DNA of 40,655 nucleotides from Salinimicrobium sediminilitoris (GCF_020866905.1 NZ_JAIVCC010000012.1:1-40655), one strand, 5' to 3'; shown: positions 9,638-18,227, counted from the first letter of the stretch. Numbers and translations are program-made. Notes: generated from the sequence alone by a model not told the origin.

Positions 9638-9735
9638 GGAATTTAAAGATTTGGAGATATTGGTGTTCTAGCGGCCTCTGCGGAAATTCTTTGCGCGCTC
9701 TGCGAGAAAAATCACTTCGGATACACGGATCCTTT

Positions 9736-9790
9736 TTTATTCTCTGCGGAAATCTGCGTGATCTGCGGGAAAGGAAAGTTTGAGAATTCG
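9736..9790. repeat. 55-bp direct repeat, copy B (TCTGCG element)
   Basis: Identical over 55 bp to 9583-9637. Its trailing motif (9821-9847) matches that of copy A except that 13 bases between two TGCG words are missing, as expected from replication slippage. Confidence 0.95.
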
Positions 9791-9867
9791 AGAATTTGAG
9801 AATTCAGGATTTGGGTGATTTAGCGGCCTCTGCGCGCTCTGCGAGAAATTTTAATCTCAAGTCCAAC

Positions 9868-9902
9868 ATCTCATATCTCACATCTCACATCTCGCATCTC
9901 AG
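9868..9902. repeat. Five-copy 7-bp tandem repeat (ATCTCAC)
   Basis: Units at 9868, 9875, 9882, 9889 and 9896 read ATCTCAT, ATCTCAC, ATCTCAC, ATCTCGC, ATCTCAG. The last unit supplies the stop codon (TGA, from TCA at 9899-9901) of the minus-strand DUF2071 gene. Confidence 0.9.
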
Positions 9903-10612
9903 GAGCCTACCTCCACGTTCTCTCCAATCTCAACTGTAGAACCTTCAGTAAGGATCACCGAGCGTGGGGTTTGTTCGTTGAGGAGGTTAAAAGCAGGATC
10001 GAATTGCCGGGAGAAATCTACATCAACAGCATACTCCTCCACGGTGTAAAGATGCCAGTCCACATGATCCAACTGGTATTCGAAGGTTTTTTCTCCTGCC
10101 ATGAGATATCCGTAAGGTCGATCCAGAAGAAAAGCAGCTTCGGTATTTTTGTCGTATGGAGCGGCGAGGTGACTACTTCTCACCTGGAAATTCTGGTTCA
10201 TTTTATTGTATTGCCAGGAATACTTTACCACTAAAGATTCTTCCGTTTCCTTAATAGTTCCTGTAGCCTGGAGAGAGGTGTAGTTGGTTTTGAAGATGGT
10301 ATTGGTCAAAGCTGCGGCCCCTGGCCGGTCAAAGATCCTTTTAATAACTACCACTCCTTTTCTCCATTTGGCACCGTCAAATCGCTTCGCATAAATTTGC
10401 AGATCAATTTCTTCAAAATCCTTAAGCAAGGGTAACTTTACACCGCTAACCTTCAGTTTTTGCACCTGAAATCCTACCAGACTTATAAGGCATTCTCCAT
10501 TGTAGAAATCAAGTTTTGTATGATCTGGCAGATATTTTTCAACGACTTCAGCAGAAATAGTGTAAGTAATTAATGCAACTTTTCTGAATTCAGAAGAAAT
10601 GGAGAGTTTCAT
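9899..10612 (-). CDS. DUF2071 (YqjF-like) family protein
   Basis: The 237-residue soluble protein has no signal peptide or membrane segment. Its overall pattern fits the DUF2071/YqjF family: an opening that positions a hydrophobic VEKYLPDHTKLDFYNGECLISLVGFQ-like segment (about 24-50), a central region with FDRPGAAALTNTIFKTNY (about 92-110), and a late HVDWHLYT segment (about 183-190). The biochemical role of this family is not established. The reading frame ends exactly inside the ATCTCAC repeat array, so its last codons may vary between strains. Upstream, a TATTTTTG box at 10636-10643 (minus strand) is a good promoter candidate. The SIMPL gene lies 146 bp further upstream in the same direction. 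Confidence 0.65.
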   Translation of the reverse strand: MKLSISSEFRKVALITYTISAEVVEKYLPDHTKLDFYNGECLISLVGFQVQKLKVSGVKLPLLKDFEEIDLQIYAKRFDGAKWRKGVVVIKRIFDRPGAAALTNTIFKTNYTSLQATGTIKETEESLVVKYSWQYNKMNQNFQVRSSHLAAPYDKNTEAAFLLDRPYGYLMAGEKTFEYQLDHVDWHLYTVEEYAVDVDFSRQFDPAFNLLNEQTPRSVILTEGSTVEIGENVEVGS

Positions 10613-10635
10613 GCTGGGATGTAATAGGATTCTTT

Positions 10636-10643
10636 CAAAAATA
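10636..10643 (-). promoter_or_regulatory. -7 promoter box of the DUF2071 gene
   Basis: The minus strand reads TATTTTTG, an exact TAnnTTTG match, 24 nt upstream of the start codon. No convincing -33 TTG was found at the expected distance. Confidence 0.45.
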
Positions 10644-10758
10644 TTAAAAGCATGAGAATCAGCCGTGAGGTTTGGGAAAAGTTTAAAAAAGCTAACCTCT
10701 CAAAAATGCCATTTTTATGACTCTTTTTTTCTGGTTGGCTACAGCAGAAATGGTGGAA

Positions 10759-11484
10759 TTAATCTATTTCGAATTCCAGCCTCATAGTGACAGAAGCTGT
10801 TTTCTTTTTATCGGCTGTGTTATAGGCGCCGCCCCAGGTAAAATCTTCCCCACTGTTCTGTCCAATGATCTGGAAGACTCCGAGATCGGCACTTCTAAGG
10901 GAGCCCAGATCACTCCCGCTGTTCTCGGCTATTTTTTCGGCTCTTAGCCGTGCATCTTCTGTTGCTGCAGAGATCATTTGGATCTTCAGGTCAGATAATT
11001 TTGTGTAGTAATAGCGCGGCGGCGTGGAATTGAGTTGTACCCCTTTTTGCAAAAGTTCGGTTATTTCCCGCGATACCTGTTCGACCTTGGGAACATCTTT
11101 AGATTCGATCTTTACGGTTTGCTGCAGTAGATATCCTTTAAAAATATTACCTACGTAATTTCCATCCTGGTATTGAGCTTCGGTTTGTTCAATCGTCTGC
11201 ACCGAATTGAAAACAAAGTTATCCTCCTCGATCCCTTTAGAGACCAAATATTCTTTTACGGTTTCCTTGTCTTCATTAAGCCTTTCAAAAGCCGTTTGCA
11301 GCTCCAGGTTCATTTGAGAAAAAGTTCCTTCCCACACAATAAGGTCTGAGGTAAAATCTTCACTTCCAGACCCGGTGACCGAGATAACTCCCGGCGGAGT
11401 TGCTCTTTTGACGTAAGAACTACCCAGAATATAAGCAGCCAGTACAATGGCAGCAGAAAAAACAATAGCAGCAATGTGTTTCAT
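10759..11484 (-). CDS. SIMPL domain (DUF541) protein, membrane-anchored or secreted
   Basis: This 241-residue protein starts with a short positively charged end and a single hydrophobic segment (about residues 4-20) that is either an uncleaved anchor or a signal peptide. The remainder matches the SIMPL/DUF541 family (E. coli YggE relatives): the early strand VISVTGSGSEDF (about 34-45), a central LQQTVKIESKDVPKVEQVSREI (about 124-145), and late AEKIAENSGSDLGSLRSAD-type sequence. Members are periplasmic and of uncertain function, with links to oxidative stress in YggE. It is divergent from guaA, with 88 bp between the start codons. Confidence 0.8.
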   Translation of the reverse strand: MKHIAAIVFSAAIVLAAYILGSSYVKRATPPGVISVTGSGSEDFTSDLIVWEGTFSQMNLELQTAFERLNEDKETVKEYLVSKGIEEDNFVFNSVQTIEQTEAQYQDGNYVGNIFKGYLLQQTVKIESKDVPKVEQVSREITELLQKGVQLNSTPPRYYYTKLSDLKIQMISAATEDARLRAEKIAENSGSDLGSLRSADLGVFQIIGQNSGEDFTWGGAYNTADKKKTASVTMRLEFEID

Positions 11485-11561
11485 AGAGCCAAATGTGAAA
11501 GAGAAATTTATTTAAAGATATAAAATAAGTGTATGCAGGGTCTAATTTTACCTCAAATTCC

Positions 11562-11569
11562 TATTTTTG
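11562..11569 (+). promoter_or_regulatory. -7 promoter box of guaA
   Basis: TATTTTTG is an exact TAnnTTTG match ending only 3 nt before the guaA ATG at 11573. If used, the transcript would be essentially leaderless; a more distal promoter is possible. Confidence 0.4.
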
Positions 11570-11572
11570 CGC

Positions 11573-13102
11573 ATGCACAACAACGTCCTCATATTAGATT
11601 TTGGTTCGCAATACACCCAGTTGATCGCCCGCAGGGTTAGAGAACTGAATATTTACTGCGAAATCCACCCTTTCAATAAGATTCCTACAGATCTTTCAAC
11701 TTTTAAAGCGGTAATTCTTTCGGGAAGTCCTTTTTCGGTTAGAGCAGAAGACGCTCCTCATCCCGATCTTTCCAAGATTAGGAAGAAGTTACCAATTCTT
11801 GCGGTATGTTACGGCGCCCAGTATCTCGCTCATTTTAACGGCGGAAAAGTGGAAGCTTCAGAAATAAGGGAATACGGTCGCGCAAACCTTTCGGTGATCA
11901 AAGACAACGAAGGTTTGTTTGAAGATATTACTGAAAATTCCCAGGTTTGGATGAGCCATAGCGATACCATCAAGGAATTACCTGAAAACGGAATTCGCCT
12001 CGCCAGTACGCCAGATGTGCTGAATGCCGCTTATCGTATTGATGGTGAGGAGACTTACGCTATTCAATTCCATCCGGAAGTTTATCACTCCACAGATGGA
12101 AAGCAACTGCTCGAGAACTTCCTGGTAAAGATCGCTAAAGTAGCCCAGGAATGGACTCCCGAAGCTTTTGTAGATATGACCGTAGATGACCTTAAAAAGC
12201 AAATTGGAGATGATAAAGTAGTGCTGGGACTTAGCGGTGGGGTAGATTCTACCGTTGCTGCTGTTCTTCTTCACAAAGCCATTGGTAAAAATCTTTACTG
12301 CATTTTCGTAAACAATGGGCTTCTTAGAAAAGATGAGTTTGAAAGTGTACTGGACCAGTATAAGCACATGGGGCTTAACGTAAGAGGGGTAGATGCTTCG
12401 GCACGTTTTTTGGAAGCTCTGGCAGGTATCTCCGATCCTGAAGGAAAACGAAAGGCGATAGGAAAAACTTTTATTGATGTATTTGATGATGAGGCTCATC
12501 GTATCCAGGATGTGAAATTTCTTGCGCAGGGAACGATTTATCCCGACGTTATTGAATCTGTTTCTGTGAACGGTCCTTCGGTCACCATAAAATCTCACCA
12601 CAACGTGGGAGGTTTACCGGCTTATATGAGGCTAAAGGTAGTTGAGCCGCTTCGAATGTTATTTAAAGATGAGGTGAGGCGAGTTGGAGCAGAGCTGGAA
12701 ATTGACAAAGAATTATTAGGTAGGCATCCTTTCCCGGGTCCAGGATTAGCAATTAGGATACTTGGGGATATCACCCCCGAGAAAGTTCGTATTTTACAGG
12801 AGGTAGATGCCATCTTTATAAATGGACTTAAAGAATGGATGTTATACGACAAGGTATGGCAGGCAGGTGCTATCCTTTTGCCGGTTAATTCGGTAGGGGT
12901 AATGGGAGATGAAAGAACCTATGAGAAAGTTGTTGCCTTGCGTGCAGTTGAATCCACAGATGGAATGACGGCAGACTGGGTGAACCTGCCTTACGACTTT
13001 TTACAAAAAACATCTAACACAATAATAAACAGAGTGAAAGGCGTTAATAGGGTAGTGTATGACATAAGCTCCAAACCACCCGCCACTATTGAGTGGGAAT
13101 AA
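11573..13102 (+). CDS. guaA: GMP synthase (glutamine-hydrolysing)
   Basis: GuaA converts XMP, ATP and glutamine to GMP in the cytoplasm. The 509-residue protein has an N-terminal class I glutamine amidotransferase domain with the nucleophile in AVCYGAQ (C79) and its partners in FHPEVYH (H167, E169), then an ATP-pyrophosphatase domain with the PP-loop SGGVDST (221-227), and the C-terminal dimerisation domain ending PPATIEWE. All catalytic residues are present and the length is typical. The ATG at 11573 is preferred to an in-frame TTG six bases upstream. It is followed after 10 nt by the LysM gene, beginning a co-directional run of four genes. Confidence 0.97.
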   Translation: MHNNVLILDFGSQYTQLIARRVRELNIYCEIHPFNKIPTDLSTFKAVILSGSPFSVRAEDAPHPDLSKIRKKLPILAVCYGAQYLAHFNGGKVEASEIREYGRANLSVIKDNEGLFEDITENSQVWMSHSDTIKELPENGIRLASTPDVLNAAYRIDGEETYAIQFHPEVYHSTDGKQLLENFLVKIAKVAQEWTPEAFVDMTVDDLKKQIGDDKVVLGLSGGVDSTVAAVLLHKAIGKNLYCIFVNNGLLRKDEFESVLDQYKHMGLNVRGVDASARFLEALAGISDPEGKRKAIGKTFIDVFDDEAHRIQDVKFLAQGTIYPDVIESVSVNGPSVTIKSHHNVGGLPAYMRLKVVEPLRMLFKDEVRRVGAELEIDKELLGRHPFPGPGLAIRILGDITPEKVRILQEVDAIFINGLKEWMLYDKVWQAGAILLPVNSVGVMGDERTYEKVVALRAVESTDGMTADWVNLPYDFLQKTSNTIINRVKGVNRVVYDISSKPPATIEWE

Positions 13103-13112
13103 AAAAAGATCT

Positions 13113-15038
13113 ATGAAACAAATTGCAGTTTTTTTCCTGTTTTTTCAAATGTTTGCCGTTCAGGCTTTTGCACAGCAGTACAAATACCACATAGTTAAGA
13201 AAGGAGAAACTACACAGGAGATTGCCCGGCAATACAATATTTCTGAAGAAACCCTTTTTAAATACAACCCCGATGCCCGCCGCGGAATAACTCCGGAAGG
13301 GAAGTTGGTAGTGCCTGTTAATTCAGGGTCAGTAGAAAATGTTCAGACTTCAGGAGGAGACGATCAACAATTTGAAATTCATCGGGTAAAAAGGAAAGAA
13401 ACCCTGTTTAGCCTGTCTCAGCAGTACAACGTAAGTATTGAGGACATCAAAAAGTATAATAAGCATCTTTATTCCAGTGAACTTCGCAGGGGAGAACGCA
13501 TCAGGATCCCAAAACAATCCGCTAAAGTTGAGGTCCAAACCAGCCCACCGCCACGTTCTAATCCATTAGACCTTAGTGTCAAGGAGCATGTGGTGCTTCC
13601 GCAGGAAACCCTCTACGGTATTTCCCGGAAATACAATATCACCATTGCCGATCTACAAAGGTTAAATCCAAGCATGGAGAACCTGCAGCCTGGTATGGTG
13701 ATCAAGATTCGTAATGGGGATGTGGAGAAAGTTGTGGATGTAGAAGGCAACCTCTTTAAATATTACCAGGTACAGCCGCAGGAAACTTTGTTTAGTCTTA
13801 CGCGTCGCTTCGGAATTAGCCGGGATTCCCTTGAATCATTGAATCCTGCATTAACCGATGGTTTAAAATCGGGCATGGTTTTACGAATTCCCAACATTGA
13901 GCTTGCTGAAGGAGTAGGGGAATATGTTGTTGAAGAATACGTGAACCTGGAGCGCAAGATCAATAACTATGAGACTAAAAAGCTGGTGGTGATGTTGCCA
14001 TTCAATAAGAACAAGCTTGTAGTAAACGATACTTCCAACAATTTTCCTGAAAGGATCAAGAAAGACCAGGTAATGCAACTTTCACTGGATTTTTACAGCG
14101 GGGTACTTATGGCTATTGATTCTGCCAAGGCAAAGGGAATTTCTTCAAATGTTACTTTTTTGGATACCGAAGGGAATCCGGGGAAGGTAAACGTGCTTTT
14201 AAATACTCATAACTTCAATGACGTAGATGCCGTAATTGGACCTCTTTTGCAATCTACGGTAGAAACCGTTGCACGTTCAATGGAAAACCGGAATATTCCT
14301 GTGATCTCTCCCCTTACCAAAAGAGAGACTGCCTCTCTTAATAATTTTCTGCAGGCACGTCCTACAGATGAAATGCTGAGTGAGGCCATGATCACTTATA
14401 TTTCAGAACATTCTGCAGGTAAGAACCTGATCATTATTGCCGATGGAAGTGCTTCTGAAAAAAGGAGAAGACTTTCTTCTGCCTTTCCTTCAGCACGGGT
14501 CATCACTCCTTCAGAAGGTGGATATCTCAATCAGGGACAGGTGGCAGGAGCTTTAGATAAGACCAGACCCAATTGGGTTATACTGGAATCCAGTAAGATT
14601 GGTGTATTGAGCAATGCGACCTCATACCTCAACTCCCTGGCCGATAGTTATAAGATCACACTTTTGACCACCGACAGAAATAAATCTTTTGAAAGTGATA
14701 ATATTTCCAACAATCACCTGGGAAAATTGAACTTCCATTATCCATCGATTGACCGCGCCTTTGATCCCGAAAAGAACCGGAATTTCATTAAAAAGTATAT
14801 TGAGAAATACGGCGTTACGCCTTCAGCAGCTGCGGTAAGAGGTTTTGACGTAACTTATGATGTACTGCTAAGGCTGGCATCTGCCGGGAATCTTTATGAG
14901 TCGATCAAAAAAGATGGAACTACACAATACGTTGAGAATAAATTTAATTACGAGCAAAGGCCAAATGGGGGGTACATCAACAATTCGGTTTATATTCTTG
15001 CCTACGACCGCAACCTTAATTTAAATGTAGTGCGGTAA
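13113..15038 (+). CDS. Secreted LysM protein with periplasmic-binding-protein-like (type 1) domain
   Basis: The 641-residue product starts with a signal peptide (about 1-21, ending QAFAQ). Four LysM peptidoglycan-binding modules follow at about 24-69, 87-133, 157-200 and 216-260, each with the KGET/QETLF...YNI...N pattern. From about 289 to the end the sequence fits the type 1 periplasmic binding fold (ligand-binding receptor family). A cell-wall-tethered PBP1-fold domain recalls LpoA, the activator of penicillin-binding protein PBP1A, but that parallel is inference. The start is the ATG at 13113; an upstream in-frame TTG at 13089 lies inside guaA and would precede the signal peptide with charged residues. 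The stop overlaps the osmC start by one base (TAATG). Confidence 0.88.
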   Translation: MKQIAVFFLFFQMFAVQAFAQQYKYHIVKKGETTQEIARQYNISEETLFKYNPDARRGITPEGKLVVPVNSGSVENVQTSGGDDQQFEIHRVKRKETLFSLSQQYNVSIEDIKKYNKHLYSSELRRGERIRIPKQSAKVEVQTSPPPRSNPLDLSVKEHVVLPQETLYGISRKYNITIADLQRLNPSMENLQPGMVIKIRNGDVEKVVDVEGNLFKYYQVQPQETLFSLTRRFGISRDSLESLNPALTDGLKSGMVLRIPNIELAEGVGEYVVEEYVNLERKINNYETKKLVVMLPFNKNKLVVNDTSNNFPERIKKDQVMQLSLDFYSGVLMAIDSAKAKGISSNVTFLDTEGNPGKVNVLLNTHNFNDVDAVIGPLLQSTVETVARSMENRNIPVISPLTKRETASLNNFLQARPTDEMLSEAMITYISEHSAGKNLIIIADGSASEKRRRLSSAFPSARVITPSEGGYLNQGQVAGALDKTRPNWVILESSKIGVLSNATSYLNSLADSYKITLLTTDRNKSFESDNISNNHLGKLNFHYPSIDRAFDPEKNRNFIKKYIEKYGVTPSAAAVRGFDVTYDVLLRLASAGNLYESIKKDGTTQYVENKFNYEQRPNGGYINNSVYILAYDRNLNLNVVR

Positions 15039-15457
15039 TGACTTCAAAAGTGACATATTTAGGGGAGCTTAGGACCAAATGTGAACATGTGCAAAGCAAA
15101 AGCAGTTTCATTACAGATGCGCCCATTGATAATCAGGGAAAAGGGGAAGCCTTTTCTCCAACAGATACTGTCGCCACGGCCCTGGGTAGTTGTATGTTTA
15201 CGATCATGGGGATCAAGGCCCGGGAACTGGGAATAAATATTGAAGGCGCTACTGCCGGAATAACTAAAAGTATGGCTGCAGACCCACGGAGAATAGCAGG
15301 CATAGAAGTTGTGCTAACATTCCCGGCTTCCTATGACGGGAAGCACAGGAAGATCCTTGAGCGGGCAGCAAAGACCTGTCCCGTTCTCTACAGTTTACAC
15401 CCCGATATTGTTCTGGATATTAGTTTTCACTATAAGCATGAAAAAAAAGATTTTTAA
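15038..15457 (+). CDS. OsmC/Ohr family protein
   Basis: The 139-residue cytoplasmic protein has the two conserved cysteines of the OsmC superfamily, in ALGSCMFT (C52) and KTCPVLYSLHP (C114). In characterised members these act as a thiol peroxidase centre reducing organic hydroperoxides. Sequence cannot separate the OsmC, Ohr and YhfA-like subgroups; the TALGSCM and KTCPVLYSLHPDI forms look closest to the general OsmC group common in Bacteroidota. It is translationally coupled to the LysM gene (1-nt overlap) and its 3' end overlaps the next gene by 20 nt. Confidence 0.87.
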   Translation: MTSKVTYLGELRTKCEHVQSKSSFITDAPIDNQGKGEAFSPTDTVATALGSCMFTIMGIKARELGINIEGATAGITKSMAADPRRIAGIEVVLTFPASYDGKHRKILERAAKTCPVLYSLHPDIVLDISFHYKHEKKDF

Positions 15458-15986
15458 CGGTCTCCTATTCCTGTTGATTTCCTTTGGGTTACAGGCTCAA
15501 ATGGAAGAGGAGAGATTGAAATGGGGAGCAAATTCCCTTACCTGGGAAAATTTCAAAGCCACGCCAGATCCAAATAGTCCCTTCACTGCCAATACAAGCT
15601 CGGGAATCTCTTATTCCTGGTCCCTCAAAAGTTCTGTTTTAGGAAAAGAATATAATTATGAAGTGCATTCTTTTTTTAATCCTAAAGAATCCTGGGTCAA
15701 AAATAGCGGCTCAATCCACCTTTTAGCTCATGAGCAGTTGCATTTTGATATTACAGAACTTCACGCACGAAAGTTGCGTAAAGCTCTTTCAGAATTCGAT
15801 TTTAAGAAAACCAGGGAAGTAAAGCCTGCTTTGCAGGCTATTTATCAAAAAGTAGAAATAGAACGGGCTTCTATGCAGAATAAATTCGATCTTGAAACCA
15901 AACACAGCATGGAAGAAGGCGCCCAGCTTGAGTGGCAGGAGTATATTAAAAAAGAACTGGAAAAGCTGGAAGACTTTTCTTCCTAA
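15438..15986 (+). CDS. DUF922-type putative zinc peptidase, secreted
   Basis: The 182-residue protein begins with a signal peptide (KKKIFNGLLFLLISFGLQAQ). The core carries an HExxH motif, HEQLH (H98, E99, H102), followed by FDITELHARKL with E107, which fits the DUF922 family of presumed metallopeptidases. W-x-x-F near residue 36-39 (TWENFKATP) is typical of the family start. The ATG at 15438 is chosen because the signal peptide starts there; the longer frame from 15333 lies within osmC. It overlaps osmC by 20 nt in another frame, and its stop codon overlaps that of the convergent flavoprotein gene. Activity of this family is not well documented. Confidence 0.72.
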   Translation: MKKKIFNGLLFLLISFGLQAQMEEERLKWGANSLTWENFKATPDPNSPFTANTSSGISYSWSLKSSVLGKEYNYEVHSFFNPKESWVKNSGSIHLLAHEQLHFDITELHARKLRKALSEFDFKKTREVKPALQAIYQKVEIERASMQNKFDLETKHSMEEGAQLEWQEYIKKELEKLEDFSS

Positions 15987-16927
15987 AGATTAGCAACTTC
16001 TGCTTTAGCTTCATTGAATTCCGATAGCATGTCTTGCAGGATCTTTGCTGCAGGTTTGATATCGTGGATCAAGCCCGAAATTTGGCCAATTTCCAATTCC
16101 CCTTCTTCCAGATCCCCTTTAAACATTCCTTTTTTAGCTCTTGCTCTTCCCAGGAGCTCTATTAATTGATCTTTGGTAGGATTTTTAGAATAGAGTTCGG
16201 TTACCTGCTCAAAAAAGTGATTTTTAAGCAGTCTTACCGGAGCCAGTTCTTTTAGAGTGAGCACAGTATCCCCTTCTTTGGCTTTCACAACCATTTCCTT
16301 AAAATGGGGATGAGAAGAAGCTTCGTTACTTGCAACAAATCTGCTTCCTACCTGTACCGCATCTGCTCCCAGGACCATAGCGGCAAGCATTCCACGACCG
16401 GTAGCGATTCCGCCGGCGGCTATTAATGGGATCTTGATCTGTTCCTTAACCATTGGGATGAGGGTAAAGGTGGTAGTTTCATCTCTTCCATTATGACCAC
16501 CGGCCTCAAAACCTTCGGCAACAACTGCATCGACTCCGGCGGCTTCAGCCTTGAGAGCAAATTTTACGCTGCTCACCACATGCACTACTTTTATACCTTT
16601 TTCCTGAAGATAGGAGGTCCAGGTTTTAGGATTTCCCGCCGAGGTAAAGACAATTGGCACCTTCTCTTCAATGATGATCTCCATGATCTGTTCCAGATTT
16701 GGATATAGCATGGGGACATTTACGGCAAAAGGAAAGGAAGTTGCTTTTTTACATTTTTGGATATGCTCCCGCAGCACTTCGGGATACATTGAGCCCGCAC
16801 CAATTATACCCAGTCCTCCTTCGTTGCTCACGGCACTGGCCAGTTTCCAGCCACTTGCCCAGATCATTCCCGCCTGGATTATTGGATATTTTATGTTAAA
16901 AAGCTGCGTAATTCTATTGTTGGTCAT
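15983..16927 (-). CDS. NAD(P)H-dependent flavin oxidoreductase / nitronate monooxygenase family
   Basis: This 314-residue TIM-barrel flavoprotein begins with RITQLFNIKYPIIQAGM, typical of the 2-nitropropane dioxygenase/FabK superfamily. Other hallmarks are the FMN-site histidine in EAGGHNG (H145), the phosphate-binding AAGGIATGRGM (170-180) and AVQVGSRFVAS (190-200). Family members oxidise alkyl nitronates, reduce quinones, or act as enoyl-ACP reductase (FabK); the exact substrate is unresolved here. It follows mnmA on the same strand with a 66-nt gap holding a large inverted repeat. Its stop codon overlaps the convergent DUF922 stop by 4 nt. Confidence 0.85.
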   Translation of the reverse strand: MTNNRITQLFNIKYPIIQAGMIWASGWKLASAVSNEGGLGIIGAGSMYPEVLREHIQKCKKATSFPFAVNVPMLYPNLEQIMEIIIEEKVPIVFTSAGNPKTWTSYLQEKGIKVVHVVSSVKFALKAEAAGVDAVVAEGFEAGGHNGRDETTTFTLIPMVKEQIKIPLIAAGGIATGRGMLAAMVLGADAVQVGSRFVASNEASSHPHFKEMVVKAKEGDTVLTLKELAPVRLLKNHFFEQVTELYSKNPTKDQLIELLGRARAKKGMFKGDLEEGELEIGQISGLIHDIKPAAKILQDMLSEFNEAKAEVANL

Positions 16928-16940
16928 ATTTGGAGATTAT

Positions 16941-16973
16941 AACCCTTTCAGGGTTTGAAGCCCGGAAAGGGTT
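16941..16973. repeat. Long inverted repeat between mnmA and the flavoprotein gene
   Basis: AACCCTTTC (16941-16949) pairs with GAAAGGGTT (16965-16973). Inside the loop, GGG (16951-16953) can also pair with CCC (16961-16963). There is no T tract on the minus strand, so it does not look like a simple terminator. Confidence 0.75.
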
Positions 16974-16993
16974 GAGAAAGTTCTTTCGCGAAT

Positions 16994-18181
16994 TTAAGAA
17001 ATAACTCCCGATCCTATTAGCTCATCATCAAGATGCCAGGCAACAAATTGCCCTTCTGTAATAGAAGCCTGGGGCTCCTCAAAAACTATATAAAGACCAC
17101 TGCCGGTTTGATGAAGGGTGGCTTTCTGTAAAGGCTGGCGATATCGAATTCGGGCGAGTACCTGCATCTCCTGGTCTTCCTTCAGTTTTAAATCCTCACG
17201 TACCCAATGGGTTTCGTCAGGCGAGACAAAGAGCGCACGCCGGTAAATTCCCGGGTGGTCTTTTCCCTGTCCTGTATAAATGACATTTTGCTCCACATCT
17301 GTCTCGATCACAAAAAGAGGTTCTGGTGTACCTCCAACTGCAAGTCCTTTGCGTTGGCCTTTAGTGAAATAATGGGCCCCCTGGTGCTCCCCAACTTTTT
17401 TTCCTTCTGAAGGAGAATAGGTATATTTTTTCGATAAGTATTCCAGTTCCTCTTGTTTATTCCTGAATTCCCGTGCTTCAGGTTTGTACTTTGCCTCGGA
17501 AGCCGAAACCTCCACAATATCTCCCTCCTTAGGCTGAAGCTTTTGCTGAAGAAATTCGGGAAGCCGAACTTTTCCTATAAAACAAAGTCCCTGGGAATCT
17601 TTTTTTTCCGCAGTAATGAGGTCTTGCCCGGCAGCTATTTGTCGCACTTCACTTTTTTGAAGCTCCCCAATGGGAAAAAGAGTTTTTGCCAGTTGTTCCT
17701 GAGAGAGCTGGCAAAGAAAGTATGACTGATCTTTATTTTTGTCTTTTCCTGAAAGGAGGCGATAAACGGGTTCACCATTTACAGTGATTTTTCCTTTGCG
17801 GCAGTAATGACCGGTTGCTACAAAATCGGCACCCAAAGATAGGGCGATCTTCATGAACACGTCGAATTTTATTTCGCGGTTACAGAGAACATCCGGATTG
17901 GGAGTACGGCCGCGTTCGTATTCATTAAACATGTAATCCACGATTCGCTCCTTGTATTCGGTACTAAGGTCTACAGTCTGGAAGGGAATTCCCAGTTTAT
18001 CGGCTACAAGCATGGCATCGTTTGAATCATCAAGCCAGGGGCATTCTTTAGAAATTGTTACCCCTTCATCGTGCCAGTTCTTCATAAAAAGCCCAATTAC
18101 TTCATAACCCTGCTCTTTTAAAAGATAGGCTGCCACACTGGAATCGACACCGCCCGATAAACCTACAACTACTCTTTTCAT
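16994..18181 (-). CDS. mnmA: tRNA-specific 2-thiouridylase MnmA
   Basis: MnmA thiolates U34 of tRNA-Lys, -Glu and -Gln. The 395-residue protein has the PP-loop GLSGGVDSS (7-15), the catalytic cysteine in [12 protein letters not shown] (C100) and the second cysteine in [10 protein letters not shown] (C200), plus the C-terminal beta-barrel region ending with [13 protein letters not shown]. It is slightly longer than the E. coli enzyme, in keeping with a Bacteroidota insertion around 225-255. A TATTTTTG box upstream (18220-18227) fits its promoter. The flavoprotein gene lies downstream on the same strand and may be co-transcribed. Confidence 0.96.
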   Translation of the reverse strand: MKRVVVGLSGGVDSSVAAYLLKEQGYEVIGLFMKNWHDEGVTISKECPWLDDSNDAMLVADKLGIPFQTVDLSTEYKERIVDYMFNEYERGRTPNPDVLCNREIKFDVFMKIALSLGADFVATGHYCRKGKITVNGEPVYRLLSGKDKNKDQSYFLCQLSQEQLAKTLFPIGELQKSEVRQIAAGQDLITAEKKDSQGLCFIGKVRLPEFLQQKLQPKEGDIVEVSASEAKYKPEAREFRNKQEELEYLSKKYTYSPSEGKKVGEHQGAHYFTKGQRKGLAVGGTPEPLFVIETDVEQNVIYTGQGKDHPGIYRRALFVSPDETHWVREDLKLKEDQEMQVLARIRYRQPLQKATLHQTGSGLYIVFEEPQASITEGQFVAWHLDDELIGSGVIS

Positions 18182-18219
18182 ATGCTTTCTCCCGCCTTTT
18201 TTAGGCTTAAAATGAGGTG

Positions 18220-18227
18220 CAAAAATA
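18220..18227 (-). promoter_or_regulatory. -7 promoter box of mnmA
   Basis: The minus strand reads TATTTTTG, an exact TAnnTTTG match, 39 nt upstream of the mnmA start codon. Confidence 0.5.

Larger units (their letters stand above)
9523..9898. repeat. Repeat-rich intergenic island between convergent genes
   Basis: These 376 bases contain no credible gene. They consist of (i) degenerate GATTTGA/GAATT-type low-complexity stretches (about 9527-9565, 9627-9660, 9780-9817), (ii) two copies of a composite TCTGCG-rich unit, and (iii) a 7-bp tandem array at the right edge. TCTGCG words recur about 10 bp apart, close to one helical turn. I found no hairpin with a T tract that would serve as a standard terminator for either convergent gene. 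Confidence 0.85.

Noticed and set aside
9583-9847. CRISPR array
   Set aside because: Only two repeat units of 55 bp, 153 bp apart, with related sequence between them and no cas genes.
11978-12601. 207-codon open frame antisense to guaA
   Set aside because: Fully inside guaA, whose catalytic motifs are intact; the composition is unlike a real protein here.
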